64,000 bases of DNA from Zantedeschia hybrid cultivar (lineage: Eukaryota > Streptophyta > Magnoliopsida > Alismatales > Araceae). This document shows, one piece after another, positions 23,394 through 34,765 of the stretch. The stretch's first letter is position 1; each line of letters opens with the position of its first letter. The notes beneath the pieces are model-generated. The model was not told the DNA's origin. It searched no databases and saw only the letters and a list, made by a program, of their open reading frames with translations. The DNA lies in contig JARZZO010000004.1 in the NCBI GenBank assembly GCA_030544215.1, forward strand, positions 17,534,501-17,598,500, written 5' to 3'. Made by a program: the position numbers and the translations under genes.

Positions 23394-23934
23394 ATGTCGT
23401 CGAATAACCCACTCTGTGGCATACTTGATGCCAAACGTTTGATTCGCTTGAACCACTCGGATTGGTTCAGAAACTTGAAGAATGTCTTCAGATCTGAGCA
23501 GATTGCCTACGCCCTTGATGTTGATCTTCCTACTAAATCGGCATTAGATGCCCCTGAAGCAGAGATGATAGCTAATGATAAAAAATCGAAGGACAAAGGC
23601 AAAAAAGTAGTAAAGAATGATTGCTTCTACAGTAAGCAGTATGGTCACTAGAAGAGGAACTGCAAGGAGTTCCTCTACGATAAAGCTCATGGAAAGGTGA
23701 AGCTGTCTAAAGCTTCAGATATCTATATGATAGATATCAACTTATCAGTAAGAGATTCCACATCTTGGGTATTAGATACCGGATGTGCTTCTCATATCTG
23801 TCATGATGCACAGATGCTAACAAGTAAGCCCAAGTTGAGACAAGGTGAGGTGGAATTGAGGCTAGGAAACGGCGCAAAAGTTGCGGCGATTGCTGTTGGG
23901 ACAGCAAACCTCAGGCTTCCATCGGGAGACACCT
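23394..23934 (+). pseudogene. Copia C gag-protease fragment, internally deleted
   Basis: Begins MSSNNPLCGILDAKRL, matching the gag start of A and B, but jumps from about residue 48 to the lysine-rich linker, losing most of the capsid region. The zinc knuckle reads DCFYSKQYGH then TAG, so one cysteine is lost and the tryptophan codon is a stop (23649). After that the frame continues into protease with an intact SWVLDTG motif. It is cut at SGDTL by the insertion of copia B at 23935; the protein resumes at 33466. Non-functional. Confidence 0.88.
23930..23934. other. Target-site duplication of copia B (left copy)
   Basis: CACCT at 23930-23934 matches CACCT at 33461-33465. Confidence 0.95.
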
Positions 23935-25512
23935 TGTAAGGAATCGCCATGAACGCAACGGAAATAAAAATGATTCCATTGTATCGATTGCTGGGGTCGT
24001 AAAACGGACATTAAAATCTAAGCGGGAAGAACAGTTCTTCACCTTTGCGGGGTTTCGAATCTCCCGTGGATGATGCCGACTCGGTAATCGCGCACGCGCA
24101 CGATCTCTAGAGGTATCCACACGAGTTCCCGCAGCAGACGCGATTTCCTCCTCGACTTGAGTGCTCCGACCAGATCTCAGATCTACCATGCGCGGAGAGA
24201 GACAGATCCACTCCGAGAAGGAGAGAAAGAGAGGAGAGAGAGAATCTGGGGAGTAAAATTCGTCCAACTAACTTTTTACCACTCCCCCTTGGCCCTCCTT
24301 ATATAGAAATAAGGATAAGCACAAGAGTTAATCCTCATGATTATCCAAGAATTTGGCCTTGGATAATTCTCTATTAAATCTTCATGTTTATCCTGCAGCT
24401 TTTCACAAAAATCCAGATAAGCATGAAATTTAACATCTCTCACCGTCTGACGAGAACTCTTATGTGTGTGACCCTCTAGGCCCATATATCAGTCCGGTTG
24501 CAGGCCCATTAAACTTAGAACTGTTTCTTAAGTTTAATATTTATTAATTAACATTTAAACATCGCATGTTAAATGATTAATTTAATAAACAAGTGAATTA
24601 TCATCTGATGATCAAATCACTCGGCCTTCTGATCATGAACAGTACCAAACACTACCTCATGATCCCAGAAGATATAAGGGATACTGATCCCTTCAATTGA
24701 ACCTTTCCGTCTGCCGATACCGCACAGATATAATCCTTCACTCATGCATTGTCCCGATAAATCAAGGGTATGGTTTTATAGTCAAACCCTCTATTGCATT
24801 ATCCAGATGGATTCTAGTACACAGTTAATATCTAGAAAGACATCTCTTTCATTTGACCCTGGCCAGGGATTTCTGTGTACACATCCATAGGACATTCTCT
24901 CTCCAGTCTTATACCAAAAGTGAGTGATCCCTTGTTGTTCACTCAATTACCTTCGCAAGCTTTCCACTATATCTGAAAGACCGATTATGATGGACTTAAT
25001 GGTTAAAGCCCACGAGTCAGAGAATCAAGACACAATGGTCCACAAACAAGGTATCATTGGTGACTCAGGTCAAAGGACCAACTGTGCTACTGCAACAAAT
25101 GAATTCCCTGGTTGACTAATAGGTATAATTACCATCCAGGAATTCTTATTTGGGTCTGTTCAGTGAACTCATTCTCTAATGAGCACCCACTTGTTTGTCT
25201 TAGTGTCACCACACGAGTGAATGTGAGATCATTCACCCTCATCACATGAGCAGACATAACTTGTGTCGATCTTATCGGATATTTAATGTCGATCTCAAAT
25301 ATCCTATGATCGAGAACTGTTTAAGACAATTGCCTTAGGATATTGATCTCACTATCATGATCTCATCATGATTCAATATCCCATACATTTGTCTATGGAC
25401 CTTCATTACGATAGTCGTTTACGAGAACTATTAAATGAAGAAATAATTGCCTTTATTAATAATCTGAACTAGAATGTACAATGATTGGCTTTGAGGCCAC
25501 CCAATTCTAACA
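23935..25512 (-). mobile_element. 3' LTR of copia B
   Basis: TGTAAGG to CTAACA, 1578 bp. The TATA box on the minus strand corresponds to plus-strand CCTTATATAG at 24297-24306. Adjacent internal plus-strand sequence TTCTCCCACTTGG is the reverse complement of the polypurine tract. Confidence 0.94.
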
Positions 25513-25526
25513 TTCTCCCACTTGGA

Positions 25527-26834
25527 CTATAGCCAATCACCCATGTGTCTAAGTCCCATAGACTTAAGGTGACGTTCTAAATTGTTTTGAGACAATGGCT
25601 TAGTCAAGGGATCTGTTACATTATCTTCAGATGAGACTTTCTCAACTACTATATCTCCTCGGGCGATGATCTCACGAATCAGATGAAATCGTCTCAGAAT
25701 GTGCTTTGACTTCTGATGTGATCTTGGCTTCTTTGCTTGAGCTATTGCTCCATTGTTGTCACACAATAATGAAACAGGATCTGAAATGCTTGGAACGACT
25801 CCAAGCGCCGAGATGAACTTCTTCATCCAAACCGCCTCCTTAGCCGCTTCAGCTGCAGCAATGTATTCTGCTTCGGTCGTCGAATCTGCAGTAGTTTCCT
25901 GTTTGGAACTCTTCCAACTTACTGCACCTCCATTTAACATGAACACAAATCCAGACATGGATTTGCTGTCATCCATATCCGACTGGAAATTCGAGTCAGT
26001 AAATCCTCGAAGTTCCAAGTCGTTTCCTCCATAAACGAGAAATAGATCCTTAGTCCTTCTCAAGTATCTAAGGATACATTTCATCGCCTTCCAGTATTCC
26101 TCACCTGGATCAGCCTGATATCTACTAGTGACACTTAATGGATGTGCCACATCAAGCCTAGTACATAACATTGCATACATGATAGATCCTATTGCCGAGG
26201 CATAAGGAACTCTATCCATGTATGCTCTCTCTTCAGGTGTCTTAGGAGACATTTCTTTAGAGAGATAAATTCCATGCCTCATAGGAACGAGGCCTCTCTT
26301 GGAATTTTCCATGCCAAACCTTTTGACTATGGTATCTATGTACATAGATTGGGATAAACCAAGCATCCTTTTGGACCTATCTCTATAGATCCTTATTCCT
26401 AGAATATAGGATGCTTCTCCCAAATCTTTCATGGAGAAGTTTTTGGATAACCAAGCCTTTACTGATGACAACATTCCTACATCATTCCCAATTAGTAGAA
26501 TGTCATCAACGTAAAGTACCAAAAAAGTAACTGCGCTCCCACTAGCCTTTTTGTATACACAAGGTTCATCTTCATTCTTAATGAAGTCATAAGATTTGAT
26601 TGCTTCATCAAATCTTAAGTTCCAAGTTCGGGATGCCTGCTTTAATCCATAGATGGATCTTTGCAGCTTGCATACCTTGTTTGAATGCTCTTTGGAAGTG
26701 AACCCTTCATGTTGTATCATATACACCTCTTCTTGAAGGCTCCCGTTAAGGAATGCTGTTTTCACATCCATTTGCCATATTTCATAATCATAGAATGCAG
26801 CGATTGCAAGAAGTATTCTGATTGACTTAATCAT
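25527..26834 (-). pseudogene. Copia B reverse transcriptase and RNase H (435-residue open part)
   Basis: The open frame begins at MIKSIRILLAIAAFYDYE and contains the palm motif (IWQMDVKTAFLNG), YGLKQASR and the catalytic FLVLYVDDILLIGNDVG. RNase H follows with FTDSNFQSD, STTEAEYIAAAEAAKE and LLCDNNGAIAQAK, ending KSMGLRHMGDWL. In an active element it copies the RNA genome into DNA. The upstream part (26831-27124, including WIFKRKIGADGQIDTYKARL) is out of frame because one base is missing near 26850; copy A has the intact reading there. Confidence 0.9.
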
Positions 26835-28125
26835 GGCAACTGGAGAAAAGTTTCGTCATAGTCAATGCCTTGCCTCTGACGATATCCTTTTGCTACAAGC
26901 CTTGCCTTGTATGTGTCAATTTGTCCATCTGCCCCGATCTTTCTTTTAAAGATCCATTTACTGCCAATAGGTACCATACCTTCTGGCAGATCAACCAAGT
27001 TCCAAACTTGGTTGGCATACATGGACTGAATTTCAGAATCCATTGCCTCTTGCCATTTTTCTGATTCATGACTATTTATGGCTTCAAGGTAGGTTTGAGG
27101 ATCATCATCCTCATTTAAGTGCACTTTTGGTTTGCCTTCATCGATATGTCCAACATATCTTTCAGGCTACTTAGGCACTCTACCTGATCTGCGAACCTTT
27201 TGTGTATCATCTTGAACAAGTTCTTGAGTCAATGGTTCAGTAGATGAACCAGTGTTGATTTGTGAGTCTAGAATTTCTTCCAGTTCTATCTTGCTCCCAC
27301 TGTCTTCTTTTGAAAGATATTCTTTCTCTAGGAAGACAGCTCTTTTTGCGACAAACACCCTTTGATCGCTGGGCTGATAAAAGTAATATCCAAAACTCTC
27401 TTTTGGATATCCCACAAATCTACATTTCTCTGTCCTGGAATCCAGTTTGTCTGGATCATGTCTTTTGATATGTGCAGGACAACCCCAGACTCTAACATGC
27501 TTAAAGTCTGGTTTCTTTCCTTTCCATATCTCATATGGAGTGGAAGGTACTGACTTACTGGGAACTTTGTTCAATAGATATGCAGCAGTCAACAGTGCAT
27601 ATCCCCATAAAGAGATTGGAAGTTTGGCATAACTCATCATGGATCGTACCATATCTAATAGAGTACGATTTCTCCTTTCCGATACACCATTTAACTAAGG
27701 TGTATAGGGAGGAGTCCACTGAGACAAAATACCATTATCCTTAAGATATTCTGTGAATTCTGTACTTAAGTATTCACTCCCTCGATCTGATCGAAGAGTT
27801 TTAATACTCTTTCCAGTCTGGTTCTCAACTTCATTTTTAAACTCTTTAAATTTCTCAAAGACTTCTGACTTATATTTCATTAAATATATGTAGTCATATC
27901 TTGAGAAATCATCTGTAAATGAAACAAAGTATGAGTAACCACCCATAGCATGAGTGGACATTGGACCACATACATCACTATGTATTAGTTCCAATAAGTC
28001 CTTAGCTCTTTCTCCATGTCCTGAGAATGGAGCTTTGGTCATCTTTCCCATAAGACAAGCTTCACAGGTTGCAAATGATTCATAATCAAATGGATCAAGA
28101 TATCCATTCTTTTGCAACCTTATGA
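26831..28125 (-). pseudogene. Copia B integrase and start of reverse transcriptase, broken
   Basis: From right to left: pre-integrase end and catalytic core (27695-28117, with CEACLMGK, IHSDVCGPMS and LRSDRGSEY), the rest of integrase and linker (27167-27652, with WGYALLTAAYLLNKVPSKSV and RRSGRVPK), then the reverse transcriptase entry (26831-27124). A TAG lies between each block: one near 27694 (A reads a glutamine at the equivalent site) and one near 27168 (CAG in A). Confidence 0.85.
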
Positions 28126-28330
28126 TCCTGTTCTCATTTATATGACCTAGTCTACAATGTCATAGGTACGATTTATTCACATCCTTATCTAAGCGTTCAA
28201 GAGAATTATTTACCAGACAAACATCATATGAGATATCAAGTAAATATAATCCATTCTATAAATACCCGGAAGCAAACAATTTGTCTCCTTGATAAATTGA
28301 ACAACCTTTATTCTCTAGCTTCATAGAATA

Positions 28331-29455
28331 TCATTGTCTATCTAAACATGAAATAGATATGATATTCCTAATAATGGTTGGAACATAATAACAATCTATC
28401 AGTTCCAAAGAGTCTCCTGACGGCATCTGAAGTCTTGCTGTCCCCACAGCTAACGCAACAACTTTTGCTCCATTCCCAAGCCTCAGATCCACGTCTCCGC
28501 GGTTCAATCTTCTTTTACTTGTTAACACCTACAAGTTATTGCAGATATGAGAAACACATCTAGTATCTAATACCCAGGATGTTGATTCTCTATACGACAA
28601 GTTAAGATCGATCATGAGAATACCTGAAGCTTCACCAAGCTTCTTCTTTGCTTTTTCTGCAAGATAAATCTTGCAGTTTCTCTTCCAATGACCTTCTTTA
28701 TGGCAGTGGAAACATTGACCTTTATCATTGACTTTAGCTTTGTCCTTTTGTGCCGCCGGTTTGCTTTTCACTAGCTTCTTAGGCTTACCTTTCTTAAAGG
28801 TCTGTCCAGCTTTCCTTTTCTTGTTGGTCTTACCAACAAGCATTACATTTGGCTTATCTTTCTGGATAGTGCCTTCAGCTGTCTTCAACATGTTGAGCAA
28901 CTCAACTAGTGAAACTTCAATTTTATTCATATTGAAGTTGATAATGAATTGTGAAAATGAATCTGGAAGGGACTGTAGGATTAAGTCAATGCTTAGGTCA
29001 TTGTTCATAACAAAGCCCAGCACAGCAAGCCTCTCAATCCACTCTATCAACTTGAGCACATGAGTTTGCACAGATGTGCCCTCGCTCATTCTGGTCATGA
29101 ACAATTTCTTAGATATCTCATATCTTTCTGTTCTGGATTGTTCACCAAACAACTCTTGTAGGTGATTCAGAATGGTCTTAGGTTCCATGTTATCATGCTG
29201 TCGCTGCAGTTCATTGTTCATTGAACCGAGCATATAACACTGGACCTTGACAGAGTCCTCCTTCCAATTTTCATACATCATTAATTCATCTTCGTTAGCA
29301 TTATCACCGGGTTGCACTGGATCTGGTTGATCCAGGACATAGGCTAGCTTTTCGCACCTGAGGACAATCTTCAGGTTGCGTAACCAGTCAATGTAATTTG
29401 GTCCCGTGAGTTTGTTTGCATCAAGTATGCAACGGAGGGGGTTAGGTGACGACAT
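28331..29455 (-). pseudogene. Copia B gag-protease with mutated protease active site
   Basis: 28529-29455 encodes a 308-residue gag nearly identical to that of A, with the zinc knuckle CFHCHKEGHWKRNC. The protease motif reads WVLDTRC instead of WVLDTGC, so the invariant active-site glycine is arginine, and a TAG follows ten codons later (CAG in A). The frame resumes at 28331-28528 (LTSKRRLNRGDVDLRLGNGA). It would make capsid protein but no active protease. Confidence 0.9.
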
Positions 29456-29637
29456 AGCGACCTACATGGAAATATATAAAATGAGCAGATAGTTCTTAAA
29501 ATCAGATTTAGGACTTTTAATCTAGATTTATGCTCCCACTATTTTTCGGCGATCTGTATGACCCTCTAAGATACAGAACGGGAGATTCCGGTGATCTCCT
29601 AGTGGGGATCAGAATCCTTCGGGCAACATGCATGTGA

Positions 29638-29937
29638 CCTTGTGGTAGCACAACAAATCACATCAAGTCCCTTAGGCAGTCAACTCTTGACAGTTGCAAC
29701 GATTGCAATATCCGATCGATTTAACCCCTGAATAAGAATGACCTTGTGGTAGCACAACAAATCAATTTGATTCAGTTAAGTTTATCCATCATTACTTAGA
29801 TGACATGAATTTATAGTGCAATCCTTGTGGTAGCACAACAAAACTACACTATTTGTCCACTCATCTTAATGACATCACATGTCGTAGACCTAGTTTAATT
29901 TCTAAATCAAACAGACCTTGTGGTAGCACAACAAATC
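29638..29937 (-). repeat. Four-copy mini-hairpin motif in leader of copia B
   Basis: Four exact copies of CCTTGTGGTAGCACAACAA start at 29638, 29742, 29823 and 29916 (steps of 104, 81 and 93 bp). Confidence 0.93.
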
Positions 29938-30000
29938 CGTTTGAGATAAGAATTATCCTAAGATCTATAATGATGGTAGGTTACGTGGATTATTCTGAAT

Positions 30001-31867
30001 ATCTCACGTTTACAACTTAAGTTTTAAAAGAGGGTTTTTGATTTTGATTTGTAAAAATCGTGCTATCAATAGTATTTCAATTTGAAGTATCAATATACTT
30101 AATAGAAATATATATATGATAGCATAGTCCGCAAACATCACATATATGCAGAAAAATTAAATGGGGATGATCATGGACTGCTAAAGCTACTATGGAATCA
30201 TCGGAGCCAAACGATGATCCATAATAGGATCCTAATGTGAAAACAGCAACACTGGTTCCATTTAATGCAAGTCCTTCCTCCAGAGGTGTCTTCAGAAGAT
30301 CCCGTCCTCTAAACTTAATCCGATACATTTAAATACAAAATTCAGGACTCGCAGATCCACAAATGTACATTTAAACAATTAGAAACCTTGATCTTATCAA
30401 GGGGAGTACAATCTTATAGGAAGGTAGAAAGTACACTTGGATTAAGAGGGAGGAGGACACGCAGGTCCTATTTAAAATATCAAATGAAATAAGCATCGCA
30501 TCCATTCACATCATTCATCACATGAAAATTCTAAGTCCATGATCATCCCACCATAAAACACATCACATGCATCACAATCATCACATAATTGCTGTTTGGT
30601 ATTAAATTTTATAAATATAAAATTATAATACCAATTAGTTTTCGAAATAACATTTATTTCAGCATAATCAATAATATTCAAAACATTATTGACAAATAAA
30701 CTAACTAAACTATTCAGTTAATCTAAATCCAAATTCAAATAATTTGAACATTAAGAGTAATCAAGTTATGCATGAAATTAGTTTAAAACAGTTTTAAACT
30801 AATTAAATTAACAGGGAAATTAATTATCTAAAATAATTTTAAATAATTAACTAACACCCATTAATTATAAAGCCCTTTAATAGACTAACAGTCATTAAAC
30901 ACTTTAATAAGCTGTTAATAATCATAAAAATTAATTAATAATATTTATTAATTATTCTTATAATTTTTCTGTTTTAAAACAATTTTAAAACAGGCTAAAA
31001 CGGGCTAAAATTGGGTTTAAAGGGGTTTAATCTGGCATTAAAATCAAATATTTAAAAATCAGGAAATAGGCCCAGCCCATTAGGGCCCAAACGGCCCGGG
31101 CCCAGGGCCCTGGCTCGGCCAGGGTCGAACCCTGACTCGGCCAGGGTCGAGCCCTGGCTCGGCCAGGGTCGCACCCTGGCTCGGCCAGGGCCGCACCCTG
31201 GCTCGGCTAGGGCGCCGCCCGGCCCCCGCCCGGTCCGACCGGGTCGGGACCGGGCGGTCCGGCGCTTCTGTGAAGGGTTCGACCGGCTCCTTTATCTTCT
31301 AAACCTGCAACCCTAGAAACAGCAGCCGGCGGCGGTTCAGGCGATGGCAGCGCCGCCAGGCGCCGGCGACAGCGCCGCCAAGCGCCGGCGACAGCGCCGC
31401 CAGGCACCGCCGGCGACGCCCCCACCTCCGGCGGTCAGCCCGGCACCGGTGGGGCATCCGGCGGTGGCCAAATGCTCCTCGAATCGAGCCCTAAACTCCC
31501 TTAAAATCTGATTTTGCAGGGTTAAACAACCGAGTTTGGGCTTGATTTTTAGCATCTCCTAGGGCACTCCGGTGCCGATCTCCATGCCCAATGCGAAGTG
31601 GTGACTATCACCAATAGATCCAGACATCCGGGCCGCCATCCCAACACTTGGAATGCATGTACGAAGCCGCCGAAGTACCCCAGTTCATCATCACATGAAG
31701 AACTCCGAAAAATACAGAAAAATAATCAAATTGATCGTGATCATCATATGAACACTAATCTGTCATTTTTAATCGGATTATACTCAAGAACACGTACAAT
31801 ACGGGTTCTTCACGCATAACGAGAAAACACACAAAACGGTGCCGTTTTACAACCGTACCAGCGAACC
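30001..31867 (-). other. Untranslated leader of copia B
   Basis: Collinear with 4673-6451 of copia A, but without the solo LTR found in A at this junction. A/T rich to about 31070, then GC rich. No credible gene. Confidence 0.7.
31100..31215. repeat. GC-rich palindromic array in copia B leader
   Basis: Five to six head-to-tail units based on CCCTGGCTCGGCCAGGG with short GTCGAG- or GTCGCA-type linkers. Each can form a CCCTGG/CCAGGG stem. Confidence 0.88.
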
Positions 31868-31868
31868 T

Positions 31869-31882
31869 GGCTCTGATACCAC
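31869..31882 (-). other. Primer-binding site (tRNA-iMet) of copia B
   Basis: The minus strand reads TGGTATCAGAGCCA, one base from the LTR at 31884. Confidence 0.92.
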
Positions 31883-31883
31883 T

Positions 31884-33460
31884 GTAAGGAATTGCCATGA
31901 ACACAGCGGAAATAAAAATGATTCCATTGTATCGGTTGCTGGGGTCGTAAAACGGACATTAAAATCTAAGCGGGAAGAACAATTCTTCACCTTTGCGGGG
32001 TTTCGAATCTCCCGTGGATGATGCCGACTCGGTAATCGCGCACGCGCACGATCTCTAGAGGTATCCACACGAGTTCCCGCAGCAGACGCGATTTCCTCCT
32101 CGACTTGAGTGCTCCGACCAGATCTTAGATCCACCATGTACGGAGAGAGACAGATCCACTCCGAGAAGGAGAGAGAGAGAGGAGAGAGAGAATCTGGGGA
32201 GTAAAATTCGTCCAACTAACTTTTTACCACTCCCCCTTGGCCCTCCTTATATAGAAATAAGGATAAGCACAAGAGTTAATCCTCATGATTATCCAAGAAT
32301 TTGGCCTTGGATAATTCTCTATTAAATCTTCATGTTTATCCTGCAGCTTTTCGCAAAAACCCAGATAAGCATGAAATTTAACATCTCTCGCCGTCTGACG
32401 AGAACTCTTATGTGTGTGACCCTCTAGGCCCATATATCAGTCCGGTTGCAGGCCCATTAAACTTAGAACTGTTTCTTAAGTTTAATATTTATTAATTAAT
32501 ATTTAAACATCGCATGTTAAATGATTAATTTAATAAACAAGTGAATTATCATCTGATGATCAAATCACTCGGCCTTCTGATCATGAACAGCACCAAACAC
32601 TACCTCATGATCCCAGAAGATATAAGGGATACTGATCCCTTCAATTGAACCTTTCCATCTGCCGATACCGCACAGATATAATCCTTCACTCATGCAATGT
32701 TCCGATAAATCAAGGGTATGGTTTTATAGTCAAACCCTCTATCGCATTATCCAGATGGATTCTAGTACACGGTTAATATCTAGAAAGACATCTCTTTCAT
32801 TTGACCCTGGCCAGGGATTTCTGTGTACACATCCATAGGACATTCTCTCTCCAGTCTTATACCAAGAGTGAGTGATCCCTTGTTGTTCACTCAATTACCT
32901 TCGCAAGCTTTCCACTGTATCTGAAAGACCGATTATGATGGACTTAATGGTTAAAGCCCACGAGTCAGAGAATCAAGACACAATGGTCCACAAACAAGGT
33001 ATCATTGGTGACTCAGGTCAAAGGACCAACTGTGCTACTGCAACAAATGAATTCCCTGGTTGACTAATAGGTATAATTACCATCCAGGAATTCTTATTTG
33101 GGTCTGTTCAGTGAACTCATTCTCTAATGAGCACCAACTTGTTTGTCTTAGTGTCACCACACGAGTGAATGTGAGATCATTCACCCTCATCACATGAGCA
33201 GACATAACTTGTGTCGATCTTATCGGATATTTAATGTCCATCTCAAATATCCTATGATCGAGAACTGTTTAAGACAATTGCCTTAGGATATTGATCTCAC
33301 TATCATGATCTCATCATGATTCAATATCCCATACATTTGTCTATGGACCTTCATTACGATAGTCGTTTACGAGAACTATTAAATGAAGAAATAATTGCCT
33401 TTATTAATAATCTGAACTAGAATGTACAATGATTGGCTTTGAGGCCACCCAATTCTAACA
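31884..33460 (-). mobile_element. 5' LTR of copia B
   Basis: 1577 bp, TGTAAGG to CTAACA, followed by the right target duplication CACCT. It differs from the 3' LTR at only a small number of bases by eye. Confidence 0.94.
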
Positions 33461-33465
33461 CACCT

Positions 33466-34765
33466 TACTATTAGAAGATTGTTATTATGTTCCTAGCATA
33501 ATAAAGAACATCATATCAATATCTTGTTTGGACAAGATAGGATATAGGTTGACTATTGAGAATAGAAGTTGTTTGATTTATTATGGTAATAAATCTATTA
33601 GATGTTTCTTATTACAATCTTCAAATTGATAAAGCTCTTAAGAAGAGCAAGAATTGTGTGAACCAAGCCTACATGTGGCATTGTAGACTTGGGCACATTG
33701 GCGAAAGCAGGCTGCAAAAGTTGCATAAGCATGGTTACTTAACTACATTCGATTACGAATCGTTTGCGATATATGAATCCTGCCTTATGGGAAAGATGGC
33801 AAAATCTCCATTTACTGGGCATGGAGAATGTGCCAAAGACATTCTAAAACTAATACATTCGGATGTATGTGGTCCCATGTCCACCCAAGCCAAAGGTTGC
33901 TACTCATACTTCATCACGTTCACCGATGACTTCTCAAGATTCGGCTATGTGTACTTAATGAAGTACAAGTCGGAAGCGTTTGAGAAGTTCAAGGAGTTCA
34001 AGAATGAGGTAGAGAAGCAGTTAGGAAAGAGTATTAAAACTCTTCGATCAAATCGAGGAGGAGAATACTTGAGTACTAGTTTCACACAATTCTTAAAGGA
34101 TAATGGTATCTTTTCTCAGCTAACCCCTCCATATACACCACAAATGAATGGTGTATCAGAAAGGAGGAATCGCACCTTGTTGGACATGGTGCGATCCATG
34201 ATGAGCTTTTAGGGATTACCAGTATCCCTCTGGGGTTATGCTCTAGAGTCAGCAGCATACCTACTGAACAGAGTACCCAGCAAGTCTGTGGCCTCTACTC
34301 CATATGAGATATGGAAAGACAGGAAATCAGAATTTAAACATGTTAAAGTCTAGAGTTGTCCTGCTCATATAAAGATGCAGGATCCAGACAAGCTGGAATC
34401 ACGAACTGATAAATGCAGGTTTGTGGGATATTCAAAAGAAACCTTTGGATACTATTTTTACCATCCTGGTGAATAAAAAGTGTTTGTTGCCAGGAAAGCT
34501 GTCTTCCTGGAAGAGGAATACCTTCTCCAGGAGGACAGTGGGAGTAAAATAGTATTGGAAGAGGTTCCATATCTTCAACAGCTGCATTATCATCATATGA
34601 GATATCAGTTCCTGAATTTGTTCAGGTACGCACAGATGAGCCTCGTAGATCTGGTAGATTACCTAGACCACCCGAACGATATGTAGAACATATCGCTGAA
34701 GGTGAGTATAAGGTAGAATGTAATGAGGATGATGATCATAAAACCTATTAGGAGGCCATAGAAGG
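33466..34765 (+). pseudogene. Copia C integrase, broken
   Basis: Continues the protease after copia B (LEDCYYVPSIIKNI-like reading from 33466), then 33583-34212 encodes pre-integrase (WHCRLGH) and integrase core. The first catalytic aspartate is present (IHSDVCGPMS), as is the glutamate motif (NGVSERRNRTL), but the second aspartate is replaced (LRSNRGGEY), and one zinc-binding cysteine before CLMGK is tyrosine. A TAG ends the frame at 34210. Later parts (VARKAVFLEEEYLLQED near 34480) are interrupted by further stops. Confidence 0.88.

Larger units (their letters stand above)
23935..33460 (-). mobile_element. Ty1/copia LTR retrotransposon B, complete, nested in C
   Basis: 9526 bp, LTRs 23935-25512 and 31884-33460, minus-strand coding, target duplication CACCT. 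It is the same family as A. The minus-strand order is 5' LTR, primer-binding site (31869-31882), leader, gag-protease, integrase, reverse transcriptase/RNase H, polypurine tract (AGTGGGAGAA on the minus strand, just right of 25512) and 3' LTR. The LTRs are nearly identical, so insertion is relatively recent. Coding lesions include protease DTG to DTR, several nonsense codons and a one-base deletion in reverse transcriptase. Confidence 0.95.
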
